Below are positions 1 through 9,328 of a stretch of DNA of 64,000 nt, piece after piece (positions within the stretch are counted from its first letter, which is position 1; each line of letters opens with the position of its first letter). The position numbers and the translations under genes were made by a program. Source of the DNA: Zhongshania aliphaticivorans (lineage in GTDB: Bacteria > Pseudomonadota > Gammaproteobacteria > Pseudomonadales > Spongiibacteraceae). The notes below the pieces were generated by a model. That model saw nothing but the letters and a program-made list of their open reading frames with translations, was not told the DNA's origin and did not search any database. The stretch is taken from NCBI RefSeq assembly GCF_001586255.1, contig NZ_CP014544.1, positions 2,325,501 to 2,389,500 on the forward strand, given 5' to 3'.

Positions 1-1448
1 TATTGGTGGTCACCGGGCCAACGGTCATTATGCCCCTACTAAAACACGCCAAGCTCAACCGCCGCACGGCATCCTATTTGAAGTGGGAGGGCATTATCAA
101 TGACCCCATTGGTGTGCTATTGGCGGTACTGGTTTACCAATACCTACTTTACTCAGGCGAAGGCCCTGCCCTGCAATCGATTCTCGCCAGCCTCGGCTTA
201 GCCCTCGGAGTCTCAATCGTGCTCGGCGGTGGCGTTGCCTATAGCTTGGGCTACGCATTTCGCCAGGGCTGGATCCCTGAATACCTGAAAGCACCCTCGA
301 TCATCGCTGCAGTGCTCGCGGTTTACGCCCTATCTGACCTCGCCCAACACGAATCAGGCTTACTGGCGACGACCTTAATGGGCGTGGTGATGGGCAATAT
401 GCGCCTGCGCAGCTTAGATGAAATGCGCCGTTTTAAAGAATACATCACCATTATTTTGGTCTCATTTTTGTTCGTGGTGCTCACCGCCTCTCTCACCATG
501 GACTCAATACGCGCCATTCACTGGCAACTCATTGCCATGGTGCTAGGCTTTGTTTTTGTGGTTCGCCCCCTCGCCGTATTTCTTGCCACCATCCGCACCG
601 ACTGTAGCTGGCAGGATCGCGTGCTAATGGGGTGGATCGCCCCGCGCGGGGTTGTCGCCGCAGCGTCCGCTGGTGCTTTTGCCCCAGCACTCATTGATGC
701 CGGATTCAGCGACGCCGAGTATCTGGTACCGGCGGTGTTTATGCTTATTTTCACCACTATCATCGCCCACGGCTTTTCCCTTGGCCCCCTCACCAAATTA
801 TTAAAACTGGGATCGGCTGGCAAAGGCCGAATTCTCATCGTTGGCGCCTCACCGTGGACCGTTGAACTGGCTAGCGCCCTGAAAAAAATAAACCAAGATG
901 TGGTTATTGCCGATACAGAATGGGGGCGACTGCAATCTGCCCGCCAACAGGGAATAGACACGTGGTTTGGCGAGGTGCTGTCTGACTTGGCCGAGGAAGC
1001 CATGGCCCTAGACAATATTTACACCGTGCTGGCCGCAACAGGCAACAACCATTACAACTCAATGGTATGTAACCACTTTGCGCCCCACCTTGGCCGCCAC
1101 CGCGTGTTTCAGCCCTACGACAGCGGCTATGAACGCCACAATCGCGTGGTGTCAGAAACTCGACGCGGCATTACCGCTTTCTCTGCCAATATTTCCTTTG
1201 CCGAGCTGTGGACCCGAATGATTCGTGGCTGGGGTATCCGCAAAACGATTATTACCGAGACTTACACCGAAAAAGACTTTTTGGCCAAGCTACCTGAAGA
1301 TGCCGTGCGGCTTGCCATTATCCCCGAAAGCGGCAAACTGGAATGGCTAAGCCAAAAACCCCGTAAACTACAGCCCGGTGATACGGTCATCAGTTTTGTA
1401 CCACCGGAGTCAAACGCCGAGGCCGTCGAGCCCGCCGTTTCGACCTAA
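1..1448 (+). CDS. Cation/proton antiporter with C-terminal TrkA-N-like domain (5' partial)
   Basis: This is the 3' part of a CPA1/NhaP-type monovalent cation:proton antiporter of the inner membrane. The reading frame is open to the window edge, so the start lies upstream; the TTG at position 3 is internal. About 270 residues of hydrophobic helices carry the conserved APRGVVAAA segment of the transporter core. A Rossmann-like cytoplasmic domain follows (RILIVGASPW, then a VIADTE strand end), which resembles a TrkA-N/RCK nucleotide-binding module that gates transport. The family exchanges Na+ or K+ for protons in pH and salt balance; the ion cannot be read from sequence. The gene is separated by about 110 bp from the defence operon downstream and is probably unrelated to it. 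Confidence 0.85.
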   Translation, partial: LVVTGPTVIMPLLKHAKLNRRTASYLKWEGIINDPIGVLLAVLVYQYLLYSGEGPALQSILASLGLALGVSIVLGGGVAYSLGYAFRQGWIPEYLKAPSIIAAVLAVYALSDLAQHESGLLATTLMGVVMGNMRLRSLDEMRRFKEYITIILVSFLFVVLTASLTMDSIRAIHWQLIAMVLGFVFVVRPLAVFLATIRTDCSWQDRVLMGWIAPRGVVAAASAGAFAPALIDAGFSDAEYLVPAVFMLIFTTIIAHGFSLGPLTKLLKLGSAGKGRILIVGASPWTVELASALKKINQDVVIADTEWGRLQSARQQGIDTWFGEVLSDLAEEAMALDNIYTVLAATGNNHYNSMVCNHFAPHLGRHRVFQPYDSGYERHNRVVSETRRGITAFSANISFAELWTRMIRGWGIRKTIITETYTEKDFLAKLPEDAVRLAIIPESGKLEWLSQKPRKLQPGDTVISFVPPESNAEAVEPAVST

Positions 1449-1560
1449 GCTAATGACCTCAACCAGCTCCGTAACCTGGCTATTCAAGCGTTAAGTTCGC
1501 AGCGCACGCGCTGTGAGCTTGCCGCGACCAAAGACAGCTAGTATTTAGAAAGGAAGCCCT

Positions 1561-2967
1561 GTGTTTCTCGACCGGATTTCAAATAATCTTTTTAAACCCT
1601 TGGCATCAAAGAACGCTCGGCTCTACGGTATCGGGCTTCACGCCCTCTACAAACGACTAATTGAAAGCCAGGAAAGCGGAGACGAATGCACCCCCAAGGA
1701 AGCAAAAGACTTCATTCGGCGCGAACTATTTAATCAGTCGCAAACCATAGAATGGCAAGACGAAGATGAACTTATTGCCGATACCGACACAGATCTGGCC
1801 GGCCGAATTTACAATCGACTCAGAGATACCGACTGGCTAATAGAAATGGACGAAATCGGCTATCGCCGAATTACTTCCTTTCCGCCCGACGCTGCCCAAT
1901 TGCTCAATGCGCTGTCCAGCCTCGGCGAACAAGGCGAACTCGATCTCGGCAGCATCTGCTTAGGGGTTTATTCCAGCTTAAAGAATGTGCTGGAATCACC
2001 CCGCGAAAATGCGCATCTAATTAGTTTTGCCGCAAAAAGTGCAAAGACTTTTTACGCAGAAGCTTCCGCATTATCGTTTACCACCCGCGAACTGGCCTAC
2101 CGCATGCTTAATCAAAGCAAGAGTTCGGAGCAACTCGACACTTTCTTTAACATCTTCATCAACCAAGTTTTTACTCGCGACTACAAAACCCTGCACAGCA
2201 AGGACAACCCCTACCGCTTTCGCGGCCGAATACTGAGCCAGTCTGCCGAAATCGCCTTTGACAGCAGTGTATTAAGCGAAGTCGTAAACGGTATTCTCAG
2301 CACCAGAAACGAAGCCAGCGCCGAATCAATACAAGATGAAGTGCGTGCTGAGCTGCAGGCCATCACCAAAGTATTCACCAATATCCCCACACTGATGGAA
2401 GGCATGGAGCGCTACCGCCGGTCTATGACTCGCCGCACCAGAGAGGCCATTCGCTACTCATATCGGTCCACACCTGATATTGGGCGGCGCTTAGACGCCG
2501 TTATCGGTAAAATTGCTAGCTGCAGTGCAGAGCAATTTCCGGCGCCCCTTGTCGGCGACACTTTCTTAGCAGCCCACCGACTCTATGAGCGACCAGGGAA
2601 AAAGGACAAAGCTGAAGCCACAGCCCTATCTCGACCACCGCCACCACTTGAGCAAATCGCACGAGACCGGGCGTTCAAGGCTTATCTCCAGCGTCGCATG
2701 GACAACCCCGTTAGGCTCAAAAACTACTTAGAAAAAAACCTCGGTGACAACGCCAAAATAACGAGCTGCGATATGCAAATCGACAATCTTGACGATCTGT
2801 TGGCCTATCTTGAGGTCAGAAAATTAATGGCGGGCTCCCAATCGAAAGGCGGCAATTACGCCGCATTAGCACAGCAATTTAATGTTCAAATCAATCCCGG
2901 CCACATTACCGAAAACGAATATGTTATCGCCCCACAACTCGTAATCCAAAGGGTAGAAGGATGCTGA
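1561..2967 (+). CDS. jetA: Wadjet defence protein JetA (kleisin-like)
   Basis: First gene of a four-gene Wadjet (JetABCD) operon, a bacterial SMC system that recognises and cleaves small circular DNA such as plasmids. JetA is the MukF-like kleisin that bridges the SMC heads. The 468-residue protein opens with an FLDRISNNLFKPLASKNARL-type N-terminus and is mostly helical, without catalytic motifs. Identification rests on its position ahead of clear jetB, jetC and jetD genes plus overall resemblance to JetA of the DUF5716 kind rather than DUF3375; the subtype is uncertain. It starts at GTG 1561 with an AAGGAAG ribosome-binding site just upstream, and its end overlaps jetB by 7 bp, indicating translational coupling. 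Confidence 0.82.
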   Translation: MFLDRISNNLFKPLASKNARLYGIGLHALYKRLIESQESGDECTPKEAKDFIRRELFNQSQTIEWQDEDELIADTDTDLAGRIYNRLRDTDWLIEMDEIGYRRITSFPPDAAQLLNALSSLGEQGELDLGSICLGVYSSLKNVLESPRENAHLISFAAKSAKTFYAEASALSFTTRELAYRMLNQSKSSEQLDTFFNIFINQVFTRDYKTLHSKDNPYRFRGRILSQSAEIAFDSSVLSEVVNGILSTRNEASAESIQDEVRAELQAITKVFTNIPTLMEGMERYRRSMTRRTREAIRYSYRSTPDIGRRLDAVIGKIASCSAEQFPAPLVGDTFLAAHRLYERPGKKDKAEATALSRPPPPLEQIARDRAFKAYLQRRMDNPVRLKNYLEKNLGDNAKITSCDMQIDNLDDLLAYLEVRKLMAGSQSKGGNYAALAQQFNVQINPGHITENEYVIAPQLVIQRVEGC

Positions 2968-3596
2968 GAGAATTTGAAAAAATCGTCGACACCAATTCCA
3001 ACGGCATCGACGCCGCAGAGCTTAAAGCTGTTGCCGCAAGACTGCGTGAACGGCAATTTATTTTCAAAGAAAGCCGTGCACTAGGACGTACTTATGACAT
3101 TCTGGTCAGCCAGCAAGACTATTTCGAAGACCTCTTTGCCGCCTTTGGCGACGAGTTCTTTGTCGACAATCACTTTGGCTACTGCGGCATTATCCCCAAG
3201 GCCAACCGTCCCGGCCTCAATCAGCTAGAGACTATTTTTCTGCTTATTTTAGCCAAAATGCACGACATGGAATGCCGTAAAGCCCGCTCTGAAAATGGCC
3301 GCAGCCAACCTAGCGAAGCCATCTTGTTAGATGAATATTGCCTTGCTACCGGCAGAGAGAAGCCCAAGCCACGCGACACTAAATCCGCATTAGACCGCCT
3401 AAGAAAAGCCGGTGTGATCGAACTTGGCAAAGTCAATGAACTGTCTGAAATGCAAGAAATTACTATCCTGCCGTCCATCATGCGCGTGGTTAGCGCCAAT
3501 TACCTCACCACACTAAGCGCCTTTACCGACAGCCCCGCAAGTGACGACGATCAAGACGAGGATGAATCAGAGACCGAAGCCGAGGACAGCCAATGA
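2961..3596 (+). CDS. jetB: Wadjet defence protein JetB (DUF4194, KITE/MukE-like)
   Basis: Second gene of the Wadjet operon. JetB is a winged-helix KITE subunit comparable to MukE that binds the kleisin JetA and helps the SMC complex hold DNA. The 211-residue length and the pattern of a winged-helix protein with a QLETIFLLILAKMHD helix fit DUF4194. The last about 20 residues are strongly acidic (DDDQDEDESETEAED), probably a disordered tail. It overlaps jetA by 7 bp at the front and jetC by 4 bp (ATGA) at the end. No enzyme activity is expected. Confidence 0.85.
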   Translation: MLREFEKIVDTNSNGIDAAELKAVAARLRERQFIFKESRALGRTYDILVSQQDYFEDLFAAFGDEFFVDNHFGYCGIIPKANRPGLNQLETIFLLILAKMHDMECRKARSENGRSQPSEAILLDEYCLATGREKPKPRDTKSALDRLRKAGVIELGKVNELSEMQEITILPSIMRVVSANYLTTLSAFTDSPASDDDQDEDESETEAEDSQ

Positions 3597-6500
3597 AAAT
3601 AATTACCCACCGCCTCATGCGAATATCACTGGTTAACTGGTATCTTTTTGAAAGCGACGACCTCGATATCAATGGCGAGTCGATCATGCTTACCGGTAGC
3701 AATGGCGCCGGAAAATCCACCATTCTCGACGCCATTCAAACCATCCTAGCCGGCGCCGACGAAAACAAGCTGATGTACAACGCAGCGTCTTCAGATGGGC
3801 GAGGTTCAGGCCGCTCAATTCGCTCATACGCCCTTGGCGAAGTTACCGAAGATAGCGGCAGCAACGAAAAATGCGAGCCCAGGCAAGTTGCCAACACCTA
3901 TATAAGTCTGTGCTTCCAAAAGCCAAACGGCGCCTACTACAGTTTTGGCTGCGCATTCTATGCCCGACAAGATCGCAGCAGCATCGACAAATACCTATTT
4001 TTAATTGACGGCTACGCCCTCTCAGCAAGCGACTTTTTACAAGACCAATCGGTATTGCCCTTCAAAGACTTTCAGCAACGCTTAGCCAGTATGCCCGGCA
4101 AAGCCACCGTTAGCGCAACCTCAACCGAGTTTCGCGATCAGGCCTGCGTCATGATGTCGGCCATGGGCGCTCATGCGGCTATTTCGCCAGATGTGCTATT
4201 TCGCACTATCAGCCAGGGTTTGCGTTTTCAACCGCAAAAAAACGTAACCGAATTCATCCGCAATCACATTCTGCCGAGTAAAAATATCGATGTGGTTCGA
4301 ATCGAAAACGATTACCGGCAATACAAAGATATTCTGAAGGACATCCAAAACGCCAAAGACCGTCTTGTTCGATTCAACGCTATCATCAAGCACTTTGACG
4401 CCTACAAAAGTCACTCTATAAAATCAGTGGCCTGTGAATGGGCATCGCGGGAAGCGCAAGTCTGCAAGGCCGACTTACGCTTAGAGAGCCTAGAAGAACA
4501 GCGCGACACGACGGTCACCGAACAACGGCATGAAGATACGCAATGCGCTGAATTAGAAGACAAGCTCACCAAGCTTGCGTCAACGCGCGACCAAGCACTG
4601 ACAGACAAAAATGATTCCGACTTAGCGGCTAAGATCGCCCTTTATCGCGAGCGTCTTGATCGCGTCAACACCGACATCAAGCCGTTGACGACCATCTTAA
4701 ATGAATGTCGGCGCAGCTTGAGTGCGATAGAGGCAATCCCGCTAAGCAACGGCATTGACGCCGCCAATCGCACTGAACTCCAAACCGTAATTAACGACAT
4801 TCAAGCCTGCACAGCCTTCGCCAAAGAAGATGTTTTTAATACGTGGCCCCAGAGTAAGGCGACGCTCAAGCACACCTTTGCTGCCGTCGAAAAACTCGCT
4901 ACACCGTTAACCAGCCTAACCCAAAGGGTGAGTGATTTAGACCGTAAAAACAGCGAGTACCAGAGCACAATCCAATACCTAACTGACGTTCACAAAACCC
5001 TTAAAGCGGGCCAAGCGAGTCTCAAACCACAAACCCAGGCCGTCATCCAGCTCCTCAAAGCCCATGATATTCAGGCAAGTCCAGTGTGTGATATGGCAGA
5101 GATCAGTTACGGCGAATGGCAGGAGGGAGTCGAGCGCTTTTTAGGTGTTTGGAACCGCGAGGCCTTGTTGATCGTCAATCCCGACGGCGAACCCGTCGAC
5201 ACGCCTACGCTTGAACGCGCACTCGCCATTTACCGCCGGGAGAAGAACACCAACCCGCGTTTGCGCGCGGTAAAATTATTAAATCCGGGAAAAATTCGTG
5301 CACCGAAAAACACCCCAAAAAGCGGTACCGCCGCAGCCCTGATCGAGTCCGACAATGTCGTTGTGCGCAATTATCTGCAAGGGCTACTGTACGATGTTGA
5401 GCTGGTTAACACCGAGGGCGAATTGCGTCAGTGCCACCGAGGCATCACCAAAGATGGTATGACCGCCGCAAACGGCACCATCAGCGGCGGCAATACCATT
5501 GAGTTTATTTTGTTTGGCCAAGCCGCGCGCCAGTCACAAGCAGAAAAGCTCCATCAAGATCTTGTTAATACCTTGCAAGAACACACTAAGGTCAAAGACC
5601 TGTTAGGCCCGCTCAAAGACATTAGCAACGAGCTAAGCCGCCACAAAACCGAACTACTAAAACAGCAAGACCAGACAATCGCGAGCTTCAGCACCCTTCA
5701 GCAGCTAAAAAAAGACGCCCAGCATTTTCAAGACTTAATAAAAGAACTGGAAGCCGACGACAGCTTTGCCGCACTTGAACGCCGCTTTATTGCAGCAGAC
5801 AAGGCCTGCACAGAATGTCGCAGTGCCATGGCGACAGCCCAGCAGCGGCGCGGCGAATTGCGCATGCAACTGCAGGAAATTGAGCGAAGTATCCCGCCAT
5901 TAAAAGATGAAATCGGCAAGGCTGCTACCGCCCGCGCCACCATTGAGTCACAGCCATTTTTTGACCAGCAGGCCTCCTCGGCGATGTTTGAACAATTGGC
6001 AGAAAAGTATAATGAAGACTTCGACACTATTCAGAATGACGCCTTCGCCAAGGCGAGAAATCAGGAGCGCAAGGCGACCGAAGCGAAAGAAAATGCCAAC
6101 CTAGAACTCAGTGAACTTGTGCATCGTCACGACTTGGAAGACAAGACTGAGCTAGTCGCCCTACCACCGCTTGACGCACTCAGCCGCTGCAGGGAATACG
6201 CCGACGCCATTGAAAAATCTGAGATCGCCGTACACGAGCACATTGCGGCAGAAACCCGAGAGATGATGATTCAGCATTTCCGCAGCGAAATCGCCTCAAA
6301 GCTAAAAGACAATATGACCGGCTTGCAAGGCACCTTCGACACCTTAAACAGCGCACTCACCCACTTGCACTTTAACAATACCCGCTTCAAATTCACCTCT
6401 CAGCTCGTTGAGATTGACACCCTCAAAGACGTGTATGCTTACGTCACGTTACCCGACGAAAGCCATATTCCCGGCGGACTCTTTGACGACGCGCAAGATC

Positions 6501-7057
6501 ACCCAGGTTTAACGATCATTGAGGAAGTCATTACCGATGGGCGCCTGCATGAGATTGCCGACTACCGCAATTTTTTCAGCTTTGACATCCAGACAATCGA
6601 CACCGAAACCGGTGCCAAGCGCCGTTTCTCAGACCTATTGAAAACCGGATCGGGAGGCGAACAGCAATCGCCATTTTACGTGGCCTTAGGCGCGTCGTTT
6701 ATGAACGCCTACAAGCTTCGCAAGCAAGGTGACAGTGGCGTTATTGGCGGCGCCTCTTTGGCTATTTTTGATGAAGCCATGTCAAAAATGGACAGTGTGA
6801 ACACCGCCGCTGCTCTCCAGTTCTTTCAAAGTCTTGGCCTCCAGATTATTCTGGCCGCGCCACCTGAAGCCTCGGTAAAAATCGCCCCCCATATTGACCG
6901 CACCATCACGGTAATCAGAGCAAATTCTCAGGTGTTTCTGGATAATCACCGCCATACCGACGCAGCAAAACTGTTGCTGGAGAGTGACAATCCGATTATT
7001 CACCCCGAGCTGGCGAATACCTTTATGGCTGCCGTGGAGCAAGAATTTGGACGCTAA
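3593..7057 (+). CDS. jetC: Wadjet SMC-like ATPase JetC
   Basis: SMC/MukB-like motor of the Wadjet complex, expected to extrude DNA loops using ATP. The 1154-residue protein has a Walker A motif GSNGAGKST at residues 35-43, long coiled coil (roughly 260-480 and 660-880), a central hinge-like globule near 500-640, an ABC-signature-like GSGGEQQSP at 1019-1027 and Walker B LAIFDEA with D1060-E1061. All ATPase elements are intact, so the protein should be active. It starts at the ATG inside the jetB stop (ATGA) and overlaps jetD. It could be mistaken for SbcC or MukB, but the neighbours and the toprim partner identify it as JetC. Confidence 0.93.
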   Translation: MKIITHRLMRISLVNWYLFESDDLDINGESIMLTGSNGAGKSTILDAIQTILAGADENKLMYNAASSDGRGSGRSIRSYALGEVTEDSGSNEKCEPRQVANTYISLCFQKPNGAYYSFGCAFYARQDRSSIDKYLFLIDGYALSASDFLQDQSVLPFKDFQQRLASMPGKATVSATSTEFRDQACVMMSAMGAHAAISPDVLFRTISQGLRFQPQKNVTEFIRNHILPSKNIDVVRIENDYRQYKDILKDIQNAKDRLVRFNAIIKHFDAYKSHSIKSVACEWASREAQVCKADLRLESLEEQRDTTVTEQRHEDTQCAELEDKLTKLASTRDQALTDKNDSDLAAKIALYRERLDRVNTDIKPLTTILNECRRSLSAIEAIPLSNGIDAANRTELQTVINDIQACTAFAKEDVFNTWPQSKATLKHTFAAVEKLATPLTSLTQRVSDLDRKNSEYQSTIQYLTDVHKTLKAGQASLKPQTQAVIQLLKAHDIQASPVCDMAEISYGEWQEGVERFLGVWNREALLIVNPDGEPVDTPTLERALAIYRREKNTNPRLRAVKLLNPGKIRAPKNTPKSGTAAALIESDNVVVRNYLQGLLYDVELVNTEGELRQCHRGITKDGMTAANGTISGGNTIEFILFGQAARQSQAEKLHQDLVNTLQEHTKVKDLLGPLKDISNELSRHKTELLKQQDQTIASFSTLQQLKKDAQHFQDLIKELEADDSFAALERRFIAADKACTECRSAMATAQQRRGELRMQLQEIERSIPPLKDEIGKAATARATIESQPFFDQQASSAMFEQLAEKYNEDFDTIQNDAFAKARNQERKATEAKENANLELSELVHRHDLEDKTELVALPPLDALSRCREYADAIEKSEIAVHEHIAAETREMMIQHFRSEIASKLKDNMTGLQGTFDTLNSALTHLHFNNTRFKFTSQLVEIDTLKDVYAYVTLPDESHIPGGLFDDAQDHPGLTIIEEVITDGRLHEIADYRNFFSFDIQTIDTETGAKRRFSDLLKTGSGGEQQSPFYVALGASFMNAYKLRKQGDSGVIGGASLAIFDEAMSKMDSVNTAAALQFFQSLGLQIILAAPPEASVKIAPHIDRTITVIRANSQVFLDNHRHTDAAKLLLESDNPIIHPELANTFMAAVEQEFGR
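7035..7049 (+). promoter_or_regulatory. Ribosome-binding site deciding the jetD start
   Basis: GGAG at 7035-7038 lies inside the last codons of jetC, eight bases before TTG 7047. This supports a translationally coupled jetD start overlapping the jetC stop (7055-7057) by 11 bp. Confidence 0.6.
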
Positions 7058-8273
7058 CCCCCTCGCCCACAGCCTCTTGCTGCAATGTCTGAAACGGCTA
7101 AACAAAACGAGTGCGCTGGTGTGCGAAGGCAAAATCAATATTACGCCCAGAAGTCATAACGACTACCTCACGGCCTCAACCCCCGATCGGCTAGCCGCCC
7201 ACGACTATTTAAATGCGCTCGCGAGGCAAGTTCCCCAGCTTCAGATTTGTTACCACGCCGAGGGCTTTGACGAAATACCAATACTCAAGAGTATCGTCAT
7301 CGGCAATACCCGCGCCGTGCTAAAAGCCCTAAATATTGACGTCCTCGCGGAGGTCATTGAAGCTGACATACAGTTGCTGCAAACCCAGCTTCAAACGGCC
7401 CCGAGCTGGCTTCAAGACGCATTTCGCGAGCTTGCTGACACGTGGCGAAATAGCAAAAGCATTCATCGCTTTTCAAATAATCGCAAAGACGCCCTGCTTC
7501 TCGGCATTCGCTTTGCGAGCTGGCTAGCCGCGCAAGACAATTTGAATATCGATTTTCGAACCGCAAGTGTAAAGGCCTTCGGCGACTCTAAAACCTTAGA
7601 AAACAATCTCCCCGCTATCACCGACGTTTTAATATTGAGTGGCCGCCACGATCTAAGTATCGCGTACAGCCACGCTGAGATCTTGGCTGAATGGGGCGTC
7701 AGCAAATTTTCCCCGCTGTTGCGCATCCGTGGCAAGTGCCGTCTAGAGCTGCGCAATTCAGCAATTTCTACACTGGGCGCCACGCCTTATATTGCCATGC
7801 CGCTTGAGCAATTGACGGCTATATCCCTTGCCAGCCCTAGTCCTTATATTTTGTTGATTGAAAACTTAAGCAGTTTTGAACGCTATTGCCGAGAAATCGA
7901 CGACGACGGCGTAATCATTTACACCTCTGGCTTCCCGCCAAGGCAATGGATCGCACCAGTGCAGCGCCTCATTGCAGCCGTTCAGTGCCCGGTATACCAC
8001 TGGGGCGACATAGATCTTGGCGGCTACCAAATACTCGCCCACCTAGATCGCCAGCTTGACGGAAAAGTGATTCCCTTTCGTATGTTTAACGAGCCAGCAT
8101 CAAATGAAAATAGAATAGATTTAAAGGCACTCACCGATACCATAGCGGCAGCAAGCAATTCGCATATCAGCCACCTTCACAAGCTTATTAGCGAAGCGCT
8201 CAAGCAAAATAAGGTCGTCTGCAGCGTCGAGCAGGAATCTCTTGACCCCGTGTCGCCCTTACACTTTGCATGA
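7047..8273 (+). CDS. jetD: Wadjet nuclease JetD (DUF2220, Topo VI A-like toprim)
   Basis: Effector nuclease of the Wadjet system: a topoisomerase VI subunit A-like toprim enzyme that cuts DNA once the SMC complex has tested its topology. The toprim acidic residues are visible as E272 (LLIENLSSF) and D321/D323 (HWGDIDLGGY), counted from the proposed start, so the catalytic site appears intact. I choose TTG 7047 as start because GGAG at 7035-7038 sits eight bases ahead and the resulting 408-residue length fits the family. The longest open frame begins at GTG 6984, which would give a 74-bp overlap with jetC and no good ribosome-binding site. The gene ends the operon; no T-rich terminator follows. 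Confidence 0.88.
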   Translation: MDANPLAHSLLLQCLKRLNKTSALVCEGKINITPRSHNDYLTASTPDRLAAHDYLNALARQVPQLQICYHAEGFDEIPILKSIVIGNTRAVLKALNIDVLAEVIEADIQLLQTQLQTAPSWLQDAFRELADTWRNSKSIHRFSNNRKDALLLGIRFASWLAAQDNLNIDFRTASVKAFGDSKTLENNLPAITDVLILSGRHDLSIAYSHAEILAEWGVSKFSPLLRIRGKCRLELRNSAISTLGATPYIAMPLEQLTAISLASPSPYILLIENLSSFERYCREIDDDGVIIYTSGFPPRQWIAPVQRLIAAVQCPVYHWGDIDLGGYQILAHLDRQLDGKVIPFRMFNEPASNENRIDLKALTDTIAAASNSHISHLHKLISEALKQNKVVCSVEQESLDPVSPLHFA

Positions 8274-8368
8274 CAGGCCATAAACCCGCATCGACATTTT
8301 CAACAATTAACGGTAAAACAAGCTACATCTAGCCAGCCTACGCATAATATAAACACGAGGAGCTCGTT

Positions 8369-9283
8369 ATGAAATCACTTCGCACCCCCGACAATTGCTT
8401 TAGCCATTTGGCCGACTACGACTTTACGCCAAACTATATCCATGTTGACGACACCGAGGGCGGCAGTTTGCGCCTGCACTATGTTGATGAAGGCCCAAAA
8501 GATGCACCGCCGATTTTGCTGATGCACGGTGAGCCAACGTGGAGTTACCTATACCGCAAGATGATTCCAGGCTTGGCTGCAGCAGGGTTCCGAGTTATCG
8601 CCCCAGACTTAATTGGCTTTGGCCGTTCAGACAAACCAAGCGAGCGCAGTGATTACACCTACCAGCGTCACGTAGATTGGCTCCGTGCACTGTTAGATGA
8701 ACTCGACTTACAAGACATCACCCTGTTCTGCCAAGATTGGGGCGGACTGATTGGACTGCGCTTACTGGCCGAAGAAAATAACCGTTTTAGCCGCTGCGTC
8801 GCCGCAAATACCATGCTGCCCACAGGCGACCACCACCCTGGCGATGCCTTTGTGCAGTGGCAGCAGTTGTCTCAGAACATTCCTATTTTCGCTACAGGTA
8901 AGATCATTGCTGGCGCCTGTGTTAAGCCCGTAACGGCCGATACGATTGCCGCCTACGATGCGCCCTTCCCTGACGAAAGCTACAAAGCGGGCGCTCGGCA
9001 ATTTCCCATGTTAGTACCGATTTCCGCAGATGACCCAGCCGCGATTCCCAACCGGCGCGCATGGGAAATTTTAAGCAAAATGCAAAAGCCGTTTTTAACC
9101 GCATTCAGTGATAAAGACCCAATTACAAAAGGCGGTGACGCAATTTTCCAGAAAAGGATTCCCGGCTGTAGGGGCCAAGCCCACACAACGATTACAGATG
9201 GCGGGCATTTTTTACAAGAAGACCAAAGCGAACGCTTGGTTCAGGTAATTTTGGAATTTATTACGGCGACACCCCAAAACTAA
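8369..9283 (+). CDS. Haloalkane dehalogenase (alpha/beta hydrolase)
   Basis: Predicted cytoplasmic haloalkane dehalogenase that hydrolyses carbon-halogen bonds of alkyl halides to alcohol plus halide. The 304-residue protein shows the family signatures in order: HGEPTW at 53-58 (oxyanion loop), nucleophile elbow QDWGG with D123 and halide-binding W124, and catalytic H280 in DGGHFLQED; an acid is likely in SDKDP near 248-250. Positions match the DhlA/DmbA type closely (DhlA uses D124/W125). It starts at ATG 8369 behind GAGGAG. It stands alone on the plus strand before a convergent group of catabolic genes. Substrate range cannot be judged; epoxide hydrolases are related, but the W after the nucleophile favours dehalogenase. 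Confidence 0.87.
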   Translation: MKSLRTPDNCFSHLADYDFTPNYIHVDDTEGGSLRLHYVDEGPKDAPPILLMHGEPTWSYLYRKMIPGLAAAGFRVIAPDLIGFGRSDKPSERSDYTYQRHVDWLRALLDELDLQDITLFCQDWGGLIGLRLLAEENNRFSRCVAANTMLPTGDHHPGDAFVQWQQLSQNIPIFATGKIIAGACVKPVTADTIAAYDAPFPDESYKAGARQFPMLVPISADDPAAIPNRRAWEILSKMQKPFLTAFSDKDPITKGGDAIFQKRIPGCRGQAHTTITDGGHFLQEDQSERLVQVILEFITATPQN

Positions 9284-9317
9284 AAAGCCGAGGGAGAATC
9301 AACTCCCTCACTTTTTA
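9282..9317. terminator. Bidirectional terminator between convergent genes
   Basis: A perfect 7-bp stem (GAGGGAG 9290-9296 with CTCCCTC 9303-9309, 6-nt loop) has T-rich tails on both sides (AAAAAGCC before, ACTTTTT after). It can end transcription of the dehalogenase gene on the plus strand and the SnoaL-like gene on the minus strand. Confidence 0.8.
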
Positions 9318-9328
9318 CGTCTAGCTTA

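Noticed and set aside
518-1015. 165-codon minus-strand frame in the antiporter gene
   Set aside because: It is a shadow of a strongly supported gene, with no motif of its own.
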